Source of the DNA: Propioniferax innocua
GTDB taxonomy: Bacteria > Actinomycetota > Actinomycetes > Propionibacteriales > Propionibacteriaceae
Length of the DNA stretch: 64,000 bases
Assembly: GCF_006716235.1 (NCBI RefSeq)
Contig: NZ_VFOR01000001.1
Location: 496,001-560,000, forward strand
Reading direction: 5' to 3'
Under the pieces are notes generated by a model. The model saw only the letters and a list, made by a program, of their open reading frames with translations, did no database searches and was not told the DNA's origin. Numbering within the stretch: the stretch's first letter is position 1; each line of letters begins with the position of its first letter. Shown here one piece after another: positions 49,493 through 56,513 of this stretch. The translations under genes were made by a program, and so were the position numbers.

Positions 49493-50218
49493 ATGACAAC
49501 ACACATCGTGGCAATGGGTGGCGGGGGTTTCTCGATGTCGAGCGACAAAACAGTCACCAACCTCGACCGTTACGTGATAAATCTCTGCGACGAACCGCAC
49601 CCCATGGTGTGCTTCGTACCCACGGCTTCGGCCGATGATCCGGCCTATGTGCGCCGTTTCTTCGATGCCTTCGCACCCACTGGCGTCCGCACCTCGGTGT
49701 TGACGCTGTGGGAGAACGCCGCCGATTCGGTGAAGCAGGCCGAGGAGGCCGACATCCTCTATGTCGGCGGTGGCTCCACGGTCAACCTGCTCGCGCTGTG
49801 GCAGGCCCACGGCGTCACCGACATGATCAAGCGCCGCATCAAGAACGGGAACCTCGTTCTGGCCGGACTCTCGGCCGGGGCCAGCGCCTGGTTCGAAGGG
49901 TGCACCACCGACTCCTTCGGAGCCGACGCCCTGCGCACCTGGCGCGGTGGCATGGGGCTGATCAACGGCAGCTTCTGCCCGCACTACGACGGTGAGGCCG
50001 AGCGCGCTCCCCTGTTCGCGAACTCGATCGCCACCGGTGCCCTGCCGGACGGTTACGGCGTCGAGGACGGTGCGGCGATCCACGCCATCGACGGTGAGAT
50101 CCATCGCTTCATCGCCGAACGCCCGGGCCCGAAGGTCCACCGTGTCTACGGCATGTTCACCCCCACCACCAGTGGCGTCGTGACCGAAGAACAACGGACG
50201 CGTCAGGTGCGGTTGTAA
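49493..50218 (+). CDS. pepE: Peptidase E-like protein (S51 family)
   Basis: A 241-residue serine peptidase of the S51 family, known for cleaving Asp-X dipeptides. The nucleophile elbow is LAGLSAGASAWFE (Ser127) and the likely general base is His164 in FCPHYDGE; the glycine-rich MGGGGF start and YVGGGSTVNLLALW are typical. Cyanophycinase belongs to the same family, but the length fits peptidase E. GGAAG ten bases upstream is a weak ribosome site for the ATG at 49493. It precedes the LLM operon but is separated from it by a strong promoter. Confidence 0.87.
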   Translation: MTTHIVAMGGGGFSMSSDKTVTNLDRYVINLCDEPHPMVCFVPTASADDPAYVRRFFDAFAPTGVRTSVLTLWENAADSVKQAEEADILYVGGGSTVNLLALWQAHGVTDMIKRRIKNGNLVLAGLSAGASAWFEGCTTDSFGADALRTWRGGMGLINGSFCPHYDGEAERAPLFANSIATGALPDGYGVEDGAAIHAIDGEIHRFIAERPGPKVHRVYGMFTPTTSGVVTEEQRTRQVRL

Positions 50219-50252
50219 GACTCCCTGCCCCGAGGCCCTCGGTTTCCACAAC

Positions 50253-50281
50253 TTGATATTGGTTCAATATTTAACTAATAT
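50253..50281 (+). promoter_or_regulatory. Sigma-70-type promoter with overlapping MarR-type operator
   Basis: TTGATA (50253-50258), a 17-bp spacer and TAATAT (50276-50281) make a near-consensus promoter. The same bases hold two overlapping palindromes, ATATT-ggttc-AATAT (50256-50270) and ATATT-taact-AATAT (50267-50281), so bound repressor would cover both hexamers. The MarR protein encoded at the end of the operon is the obvious candidate. Confidence 0.75.
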
Positions 50282-50333
50282 GGTCGATTGTCGAACCCGA
50301 GCTCCGCGTCGCGGGCAGAACGAAGAGGCCCTC

Positions 50334-51476
50334 ATGGACATCGGAATCTTCACCATCGGCGACGTCACGGTCGATCCCACCACCGGTCACGCTCCGAGCG
50401 AGCACGAACGGATCCAGAACACCGTGACGATCGCCCGCCACGCCGAGCAGGCGGGCCTGGATGTGTTCGCCACCGGACAACACCACAATCCGCCCTTCGT
50501 GGCCCCGGCCAACCCTCCGATCCTGATGGCTCATCTGGCCGCCATGACCGACAGCATCCGGTTGAGCACCGCCACCACCCTGATAACCACCACCGACCCG
50601 GTGCGCATCGCCGAGGACTATTCCTACGTGCAGCATCTGTCGCTGGGCCGGGTGGATCTCATGTTGGGGCGCGGCAACACCGGACCGGTCTATCCGTGGT
50701 TCGGCAAGGACATCCGCGCTGGAATCCCGCTGGCGGTGGAGAACTACGCCCTGCTGCATCGCCTGTGGCGTGAGGAGTCGGTGGACTGGAACGGCCGCTA
50801 CCGCACTCCCCTGCAGGATTTCACCGCGACTCCTCGCCCACTGGACGACGTGGCACCGTTCGTGTGGCACGGCTCCATCCGCTCACCGGAGATCGCCGAG
50901 CAGGCCGCCTATTACGGGGACGGGTTCTTTCACAACAACATCTTCTGGCCCATGTCCCACACCGCACGCATGGTGAATCTGTACCGCCAGCGCTTCGAGC
51001 ACTACGGCCACGGTGCTGCCCATCAGGCCTTCGTGGGCTTGGGCGGCCAGGTGTTCATGCGACGCACTTCCCAGGACGCGGTGCGTGAGTTCCGCCCTTA
51101 CTTCGACAACGCACCGGTGTACGGCCACGGCCCTTCGCTGGAGGAGTTCACGGCCCAGACGCCGCTGACCGTCGGAACGCCCGAACAGGTCATCGAGCGC
51201 ACACTGTCGTTCCAGGAGTGGGCCGGTGACTACCAGCGTCAGCTCTTCCTGATCGACCATGCCGGGCTACCGTTGAAGACCGTGTTGGAGCAGATCGACA
51301 TGCTCGGCGAGGATGTGGCACCGGCGCTCCGCAAGGAGTTCGATGCACGGCGCCCCGCCGACGTACCCGATGCCCCAACACACGAGTGGCTCGTGGAGCG
51401 TCACCGAGCAGGCAAGGACCCGGCTCCCGGCGGACGCCCCGGATCCCCCGCCGTGAACGAACGCGAAGGAGAATGA
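50334..51476 (+). CDS. Luciferase-like FMN-dependent monooxygenase (CE1758 family type)
   Basis: A 380-residue bacterial luciferase-like oxygenase that uses reduced flavin from a partner reductase. Recognisable parts are MDIGIFTIGDV at the start, VFATGQHHNPPF, VDLMLGRGNTGPVYPWFGKDI and a loop AEQAAYYGDGFF. The gene pair with an FMN reductase matches the LLM-duo arrangement described for Corynebacterium efficiens CE1758/CE1759. I chose the ATG at 50334 where similarity begins; an upstream in-frame codon lies inside the promoter. Substrate unknown. It overlaps the reductase start by 1 bp. Confidence 0.88.
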   Translation: MDIGIFTIGDVTVDPTTGHAPSEHERIQNTVTIARHAEQAGLDVFATGQHHNPPFVAPANPPILMAHLAAMTDSIRLSTATTLITTTDPVRIAEDYSYVQHLSLGRVDLMLGRGNTGPVYPWFGKDIRAGIPLAVENYALLHRLWREESVDWNGRYRTPLQDFTATPRPLDDVAPFVWHGSIRSPEIAEQAAYYGDGFFHNNIFWPMSHTARMVNLYRQRFEHYGHGAAHQAFVGLGGQVFMRRTSQDAVREFRPYFDNAPVYGHGPSLEEFTAQTPLTVGTPEQVIERTLSFQEWAGDYQRQLFLIDHAGLPLKTVLEQIDMLGEDVAPALRKEFDARRPADVPDAPTHEWLVERHRAGKDPAPGGRPGSPAVNEREGE

Positions 51477-52102
51477 TGCGCCTCACCGCCGTCTGGACCG
51501 GTCTCAGCAGCGAGTCCTCCACCACCAGGCTGACCGAACGCCTCATCGACGCCGCCGTTGCATCGGCCCGGACGAATGGCATCGACCCCGTGGTCACGCG
51601 CATCAACCTGCGTCGACTCGCCACGGGTCTGGTCAACATGACGGTGACGCCGACGCCCGACCCGGAGTTGGAGGAAGCCTTCGAGGCGGTCCAGCAGGCC
51701 GATGCGGTCATCACCGCGACCCCCATCTACAAGACCGCTCCGGTGGGCATCCACATGCTGTTCTGGCAATTGGTCGACGAGGGTGCGCTCGCCGCCACGC
51801 CCGTCCTCCTGGCAAGCACCGGCGGCACCCCGCGTCATTCCTTGGCGGCCGAGAACACCCTTCGACCGATGCTGGGATACCTCAAGGGTCTGGTCATCCC
51901 CACTTCGGTGTTCGCCGCCACCGACGACTGGGGCGACCCCGAGGATGCGACGAGACTGACTCGCCGCATCGAGACCGCCGCCGCGGAGCTGATGGCTTGG
52001 GCCTCGGGGAGCGTCGGCGGAGGCGTCCGTGCCGACAAGACCGCAGATCCCCTGGATCCCGCCGGCGTCACGCCCTTCGAGCAGATCCTGGAGCAGCGAT
52101 GA
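51476..52102 (+). CDS. NADPH-dependent FMN reductase (CE1759 family type)
   Basis: A 208-residue flavodoxin-fold reductase that would supply FMNH2 to the adjacent monooxygenase. Visible features are an N-terminal strand LTAVWTGLSSESSTTRL (flavin phosphate loop), ADAVITATPIYKTAPVG and LLASTGGTPRHSLA. AAGGAG (51466-51471) favours the ATG at 51476 over the one at 51473. The start overlaps the monooxygenase stop and the gene end overlaps marR (ATGA). Confidence 0.87.
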   Translation: MRLTAVWTGLSSESSTTRLTERLIDAAVASARTNGIDPVVTRINLRRLATGLVNMTVTPTPDPELEEAFEAVQQADAVITATPIYKTAPVGIHMLFWQLVDEGALAATPVLLASTGGTPRHSLAAENTLRPMLGYLKGLVIPTSVFAATDDWGDPEDATRLTRRIETAAAELMAWASGSVGGGVRADKTADPLDPAGVTPFEQILEQR

Positions 52103-52557
52103 CCGACCGACCGCTGTTGGCGGAGAACCGCACCCTCGATGCGTGGCGTCGGTATTTCGAGGCTTCCCAGCTCCTCATCACCCGTCTGGACGAGGCGCTG
52201 CGCACCGAGACCGGCAGCGACCTGGGCGAGTTCAACATGCTGGTGAGCCTGGCCGAGGCCCCCGAGCGGACGCTGACGCTCAGTGCACTGGCGCGCCGCG
52301 TCGTGTTCTCCATCCCGCGGATGAGCTATCGGGTCAACCAGCTTCTCGAGCGCGGGTGGGTGACCAAACGTGCCTGTCCGAACGATGGCCGCGCATCGGA
52401 GGTGACGCTGACCGACGCCGGGCTGGAGCGGTTGCGTCACGTCGGTTCAGTGCATCGCGAGCACATCGCCCAGATCTTCGACGCCTCTCTCGACCTCACC
52501 GAGGCCGAGACCCTGGCCGAACTCACCGAGAGGATGCGCGCACGGCTCACCCCATGA
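52099..52557 (+). CDS. MarR family transcriptional regulator
   Basis: A 152-residue winged-helix regulator. The DNA-binding part has LGEFNMLVSLAEAPERTLTLSALARRVVFSIPRMSYRVNQLLERGWVTKR, ending with the wing ACPNDGRASEVTLTDAG. It is the third gene of the LLM operon (4-bp overlap) and probably represses it through the palindromes at 50256-50281. Its last 11 bp overlap the end of the convergent DASS transporter gene. Confidence 0.9.
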   Translation: MTDRPLLAENRTLDAWRRYFEASQLLITRLDEALRTETGSDLGEFNMLVSLAEAPERTLTLSALARRVVFSIPRMSYRVNQLLERGWVTKRACPNDGRASEVTLTDAGLERLRHVGSVHREHIAQIFDASLDLTEAETLAELTERMRARLTP

Positions 52558-54172
52558 GGGAGAACACCCACGTGGCCAGCGTCATCGTGGTGAGGGTGAT
52601 GAGTACGATCCCGATGAGGTTCAGCCACAGGCCACCGCGCACCATCTGACCGATGGTCACATAGCCTGAACCGAATGCGATCGCGTTGGGCGGCGTCGCC
52701 ACCGGCAGCATGAACGCACACGTGGCGGCGAGCGCCACGGGGATCGCCAGCAGCATCGGATGCATGCCCAAGCCGAGTGCCACACCTCCGGCGACGGGGA
52801 GGAACGTCGCGGCGGTGGCTGTGTTCGACGTGAGTTCGGTGAGGAACAGGATCGCTGCGGCGAACACGACGACGAGGATGACCAGGGGGACGCCACCCAG
52901 GCCGGCTGCACGCTCACCGATCCAATCGGTCAGTCCGCTGTCGCCGAACTGGCTCGACAATGCCAGACCACCGCCGAAGAGCAGGAGCACGCCCCACGGC
53001 AGCTTCACCGCCGAGTCCCAGTCGAGCAGTTTGACGCCGCGTCCGGACCCGGAGGGCAGGATGAACAGGATGAGCCCCACCGCCATCGCGATCACCGAAT
53101 CGGCCTTGTTCAGGTCAGGGAACAGGAACGGCACCGTGATCCACGACACTGCCGCGAGGATGAAGATGATGAGCACCATCACCTCACCGCGGGAGATCGG
53201 CCCCAATTTGTTCAGCTCCTCACGCATGAACTGACGCCCACCGGGCAGATGGTCGATCTCGGGCTTGAACAGCACCTTGGTCAGCAGGAACCACGCGATC
53301 GTCATGAACACGATCGCGAGCGGAACGCCGACGAGCATCCACTGGCCGAACCCGATGTGGATGTCATGGTTGTCGGCCAGGTATCCGACCATGAGGGTGT
53401 TGGGTGGCGTTCCGATGATGGTGCCCAGCGACCCCAGCGAGGCCGCGTAGGCGATGCCGAGCATCAGCGCGGTGCCGAAATTGGACTTCTTGACCGTCGC
53501 GAGGGCGTCTCCTGCTCCCGCCTCGGGATCATCGGCGCCGCCGGATGACTCGGCCTCAGGTTCTGCATCGGAATCCAGTTCCCCGTCGGTGAGCTTGTTC
53601 ACCAACAGCACCACCGAGACACCGATCGGCAACATCATGACCGCCGTGGCGGTGTTGGAGACCCACATGCTCAAGAATCCGGTGGCGATCATGAACCCTG
53701 CGATCACCATGGAGGGCTTGCTGCCCATGAGCAGCACCGTGGCCAGTGCGATGCGTCGGTGCAGGTTCCACCGCTGCATGGCCAGGGCCAGCAGGAAGCC
53801 GCCCATGAACAGGAAGATGATGTTGTTGCCGTAGGAGCCGCCGACATCGTCGAACTTCACGCCGCCGAAGATCGGGAAGGCGACCAGCGGAACGAGCGCC
53901 GTGGCCGGGATGGGCAACGCTTCGGTCATCCACCACACGCCCATGAGTACGGCGGTGGCCGCCGTGAGTTTCGCTGAATGCGCGACCTCTCCCATGAGGA
54001 GATAGACGATCACCGCACCGAGGAGTCCGCCGAAGAACCCGGCCCAGCGTACCTGCATGGTCTTTCGCTCGACCGGCTCCGCACGTTCACCCGGGGAGCG
54101 TCCATCGACCTCGGCGGGTTTCCCCGTCGATCGATATTGCCGGAGATGATCTCCTGTTGGTTCGGGCTTCAT
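52547..54172 (-). CDS. DASS/SLC13-family sodium:dicarboxylate symporter
   Basis: A 541-residue transporter for dicarboxylates or similar anions. About 11-12 membrane segments begin after a 65-residue polar N-terminus. The two inverted repeats each carry an SNT signature: SMWVSNTATAVMMLP and ELTSNTATAATFLP, with GTIIGTPPNTL and VATPPNAIAFGSGY as the paired TP motifs that bind sodium and substrate. An acidic loop (about 215-245) is family-variable. GGGGGA upstream supports the ATG at 54172. It is convergent and overlapping with marR. Confidence 0.92.
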   Translation of the reverse strand: MKPEPTGDHLRQYRSTGKPAEVDGRSPGERAEPVERKTMQVRWAGFFGGLLGAVIVYLLMGEVAHSAKLTAATAVLMGVWWMTEALPIPATALVPLVAFPIFGGVKFDDVGGSYGNNIIFLFMGGFLLALAMQRWNLHRRIALATVLLMGSKPSMVIAGFMIATGFLSMWVSNTATAVMMLPIGVSVVLLVNKLTDGELDSDAEPEAESSGGADDPEAGAGDALATVKKSNFGTALMLGIAYAASLGSLGTIIGTPPNTLMVGYLADNHDIHIGFGQWMLVGVPLAIVFMTIAWFLLTKVLFKPEIDHLPGGRQFMREELNKLGPISRGEVMVLIIFILAAVSWITVPFLFPDLNKADSVIAMAVGLILFILPSGSGRGVKLLDWDSAVKLPWGVLLLFGGGLALSSQFGDSGLTDWIGERAAGLGGVPLVILVVVFAAAILFLTELTSNTATAATFLPVAGGVALGLGMHPMLLAIPVALAATCAFMLPVATPPNAIAFGSGYVTIGQMVRGGLWLNLIGIVLITLTTMTLATWVFSLMG

Positions 54173-54299
54173 GGCATTCCCCCACGTCGTCGTGTACTGG
54201 CCCTCGGTGTGGCTTGACTGGCCGATCATAGGGCTTGGTGAGCGTGAGTGCCATGATCTGCGGTGGAATCGCAAGACCAGATCGCATCAGCTCCCGCGA

Positions 54300-54329
54300 T
54301 TGAGCATCCATGGATGGTTCTGCTACAGT
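54300..54329 (+). promoter_or_regulatory. Promoter of tRNA-Asn
   Basis: TTGAGC (54300-54305), 18-bp spacer, TACAGT (54324-54329), placing the transcription start about 9 bp before the tRNA 5' end. Confidence 0.6.
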
Positions 54330-54344
54330 CGTGCATCGCGCCGA

Positions 54345-54419
54345 TCCCCGGTAGCTCAACGGCAGAGCATTCGACTGTTAATCGAAGGGTTACTGGTTCG
54401 AATCCAGTCCGGGGAGCCA
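54345..54419 (+). tRNA. tRNA-Asn (anticodon GTT)
   Basis: Acceptor TCCCCGG pairs with CCGGGGA; the anticodon loop CTGTTAA carries GTT at 54377-54379; T-arm ACTGG/CCAGT; discriminator G and encoded CCA (54417-54419). Confidence 0.96.
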
Positions 54420-54426
54420 TGGAGGA

Positions 54427-54473
54427 AGCCGGCTCTGACTTGCCGAATGCAGGTCAGAGTCGGCTTTCTGTTT
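54427..54473 (+). terminator. Rho-independent terminator of tRNA-Asn
   Basis: A 17-bp stem (54427-54443 with 54449-54465, two G-U pairs) around a 5-nt loop CGAAT, followed by TTCTGTTTCT. It begins 8 bp after the tRNA. Confidence 0.85.
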
Positions 54474-54479
54474 CTCCTG

Positions 54480-54517
54480 CATCATCTGTGCATCACTACA
54501 TCATCTGTGCGTCATGA
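54480..54517 (-). repeat. 19-bp imperfect tandem repeat
   Basis: CATCATCTGTGC starts two adjacent 19-bp units (54480-54498 and 54499-54517). It lies between the tRNA-Asn terminator and the end of the next minus-strand gene. Confidence 0.65.
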
Positions 54518-54537
54518 ACCAGCGGCCACTCGCGTCC

Positions 54538-54567
54538 GGCTCACTCATGCTGGGCTCACTCATACTG
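54538..54567 (-). repeat. 15-bp tandem repeat carrying a stop codon
   Basis: GGCTCACTCATGCTG (54538-54552) and GGCTCACTCATACTG (54553-54567). On the minus strand the inner copy ends the gene above it with GAG-TGA, and the outer copy repeats GAG-TGA in the same frame. Confidence 0.85.
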
Positions 54568-55065
54568 GGCCCGCAGTGCGGCGAGTGCATCGTTCAGCAC
54601 CGCACGGTTCTCGGGAGTGTCCTTGGTGCCGCGTCCCAGCGTCGCTGTCCACACGATGGGCGCGGAAGGATCGCCCGGGTCCCGACGCCCCGCCACATCC
54701 CCACCGTTGCGGGTCTCGGGGATCTCGACGTGCTCGGCGACGAGGATCGAGGATTCGACCAGTTCCTTGAACACCAAGGGGATGTCTCTCGGATCGCCGT
54801 CGGGACGGAACGTGGCGGTTCCGGTGGAGTGCTTCCATTTCAGGGTGCGCAGGTCGTTGTTCCAACTGCCGTTCTCCACCTCCGGCCAGCGCCAACGCTT
54901 CCACTCCCCCGGCTCGCCGACGAACAGCCCCGCTCGGCTGAGGACGCACCAACGTCCTCGTGCGTCCCGGCCCCAGGCCAGTGCCCGGGCAGCGCCACCA
55001 CCGATCTCGGTGAGGGATCTCTGGACGTCACGGTCCAGCCGTCGACCACGCAGTGCTTCGAACAT
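54556..55065 (-). CDS. Conserved-looking hypothetical protein downstream of a sigma factor
   Basis: A 169-residue soluble protein, rich in Trp (EWKRWRWPEVENGSWNNDLRTLKWKH), with alternating strands that suggest a PH-like or beta-rich fold. No motif I can assign. The ATG at 55065 has GGAG three bases upstream and lies 7 bp after the sigma factor stop, so the two are co-transcribed; it could be a regulator or target of that factor. The gene end has a duplicated in-frame stop. Confidence 0.72.
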   Translation of the reverse strand: MFEALRGRRLDRDVQRSLTEIGGGAARALAWGRDARGRWCVLSRAGLFVGEPGEWKRWRWPEVENGSWNNDLRTLKWKHSTGTATFRPDGDPRDIPLVFKELVESSILVAEHVEIPETRNGGDVAGRRDPGDPSAPIVWTATLGRGTKDTPENRAVLNDALAALRAQYE

Positions 55066-55072
55066 GACTCCA

Positions 55073-55945
55073 TCATGCCGCCTCGGGCAGGACGCGCAAT
55101 CGAGCGAGGGCGGACTGCTCGAGGCGTCGACACCGACGTTTCGACATCCGCAGCCCCGCCGCCACTGCCTCCAGTGAGCGCGGCGGCTCCCCATCCAACC
55201 CGAATCGACGCCGGACGACCTCACCTTCATCCTCCGGAAGTGTCTCGATGGCCGAGGCCACCCACGCATACAGACGCCGGTCGTCGGCACCGGGGTCAGG
55301 ACGTCCCGGAAGGACGTCGGGCACGATGTCATCCAGAGACAGCGGCGGGGCGTGAGCCACCATCTCGCTGACCCAGGTGAGGGAACGACCGGTGCGGGCA
55401 GCCAGTTCCTCGAGGCGGGGCCGACGTCCCTGCTCCTGCTCGAGCTCGACCTCCACCCGTTGGAGCCGACGCAGCCCCCGAGCGGTGTGGCGTCCAAGGC
55501 CACTCTCGCGACGCACCGCATCGTCGATGGCCGCACGGATCCACGAAGAGGCATAGGTGGCGAAGCGGACGCCGGCGTCAGGGTCGAACCGCTCCATGGC
55601 CTGAACCAGACCGAGGAATCCCTCTTGGACGAGGTCATCCACAGAGCCGCAGAAGCGGTGTGCGGCACGGTTGGCGAAGTAGAGCACCAGGCCGAGGTTT
55701 CCGGTCAGATAGCGTTCACGCGCCCGCTGCCCCTCGGCCACGAGTATCCCCAGCTCGCGCCGGGTGGCGGTACTGCGCAACTGTCCATCGAGAGCGGCGG
55801 CGGCCAGCGTTCCGATCTCGATCGTTCTGATCAGCTCGTCCTCCTCGCTCTGGGTGAGCGACTGATCCTGTGACCATCGGTAGGTTCCAGATCCGCTGCG
55901 GTCGGCGGAGACGTCGGTGGCTGTGGGCAGGTGTGTGATGTCCAT
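55073..55945 (-). CDS. RNA polymerase sigma-70 family factor (group 2/3-like)
   Basis: A 290-residue alternative sigma factor. A region 1.2-like segment (TQSEEDELIRTIEIG) precedes region 2 (NLGLVLYFANRAAHRFCGSVDDLVQEGFLGLVQAMERFDP, then FATYASSWIRAAIDDAVRR), region 3 (ARGLRRLQRVEVELEQEQGRRPRLEELAARTGRS) and region 4 (LPEDEGEVVRRRFGL...SLEAVAAGLRMSKRRCRRLEQ). Region 4.2 is less conserved than in housekeeping factors. The ATG at 55945 is preferred; a GTG at 55978 is also open. It is likely a stress or development factor; no anti-sigma gene is adjacent. Confidence 0.85.
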   Translation of the reverse strand: MDITHLPTATDVSADRSGSGTYRWSQDQSLTQSEEDELIRTIEIGTLAAAALDGQLRSTATRRELGILVAEGQRARERYLTGNLGLVLYFANRAAHRFCGSVDDLVQEGFLGLVQAMERFDPDAGVRFATYASSWIRAAIDDAVRRESGLGRHTARGLRRLQRVEVELEQEQGRRPRLEELAARTGRSLTWVSEMVAHAPPLSLDDIVPDVLPGRPDPGADDRRLYAWVASAIETLPEDEGEVVRRRFGLDGEPPRSLEAVAAGLRMSKRRCRRLEQSALARLRVLPEAA

Positions 55946-56140
55946 GCCGACATGTTCATGAGTTCGCACGTGCGCCACACCGTCGTGAGGTGTGGATGTG
56001 GAGTCATCCCCTGGACAACACCGGGATCATCACGGCGTCACAGGACAACATCTGCCCACGGATCATGATGGTTCCACGTTCAACAGTTATGGTTCTTGCG
56101 TCGGTCACTTCCCGTGGCGACAGTTTCGAAAGGTTTCACC

Positions 56141-56453
56141 ATGTCACCCACCATGCCTCAACGTCTCTGGGCCGAGCTTCTCGGTACTTTCTGGCTCGTG
56201 TTCGGCGGTTGCGGCTCCGCTGTGCTGGCAGCCACCGCAGTCACCGACTCCAATTTCCCCGTTGGCATCGGCTGGGCGGGCGTCTCGCTCGCTTTCGGCC
56301 TCACCGTGCTGACCGGCGCCTACGCGCTCGGTGTTCCTGCTCGCCCCGGTGGTGGGCGCCCTGATCGCGGGAGCCACCTACTCAGTCCTCACCGGCGACA
56401 AGGGTGAGGACGAGCTGGACGCCGAGAGCGAACGCGCAGCCATGAAGGGCTGA
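56141..56453 (+). pseudogene. Aquaporin Z remnant with large internal deletion
   Basis: The start is intact: AAAGG before the ATG and an AqpZ-like N-terminus ([24 protein letters not shown] through [15 protein letters not shown]). The sequence then jumps, in another frame, to the family's last membrane helix ([19 protein letters not shown]) and a normal acidic tail ending at the TGA 56451-56453. Helices 3-5 and both NPA pore motifs are missing, roughly 150 residues. As read, the first frame stops at 56407. It cannot make a working channel. The junction lies near 56325. Confidence 0.82.
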
Positions 56454-56513
56454 TCTGCCTCCCTGCTCATCACGAGCAGGGCATCACAGCACGACCTCCG
56501 CGCCCGCGGATCG

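Noticed and set aside
51473-51475. ATG at 51473 as FMN reductase start
   Set aside because: It would leave one base between the ribosome site and the ATG; the next ATG at 51476 has workable spacing.
54173-54274. Longer DASS transporter starting at 54274
   Set aside because: The extra residues are not membrane-protein-like, and GGGGGA lies just before the ATG at 54172.
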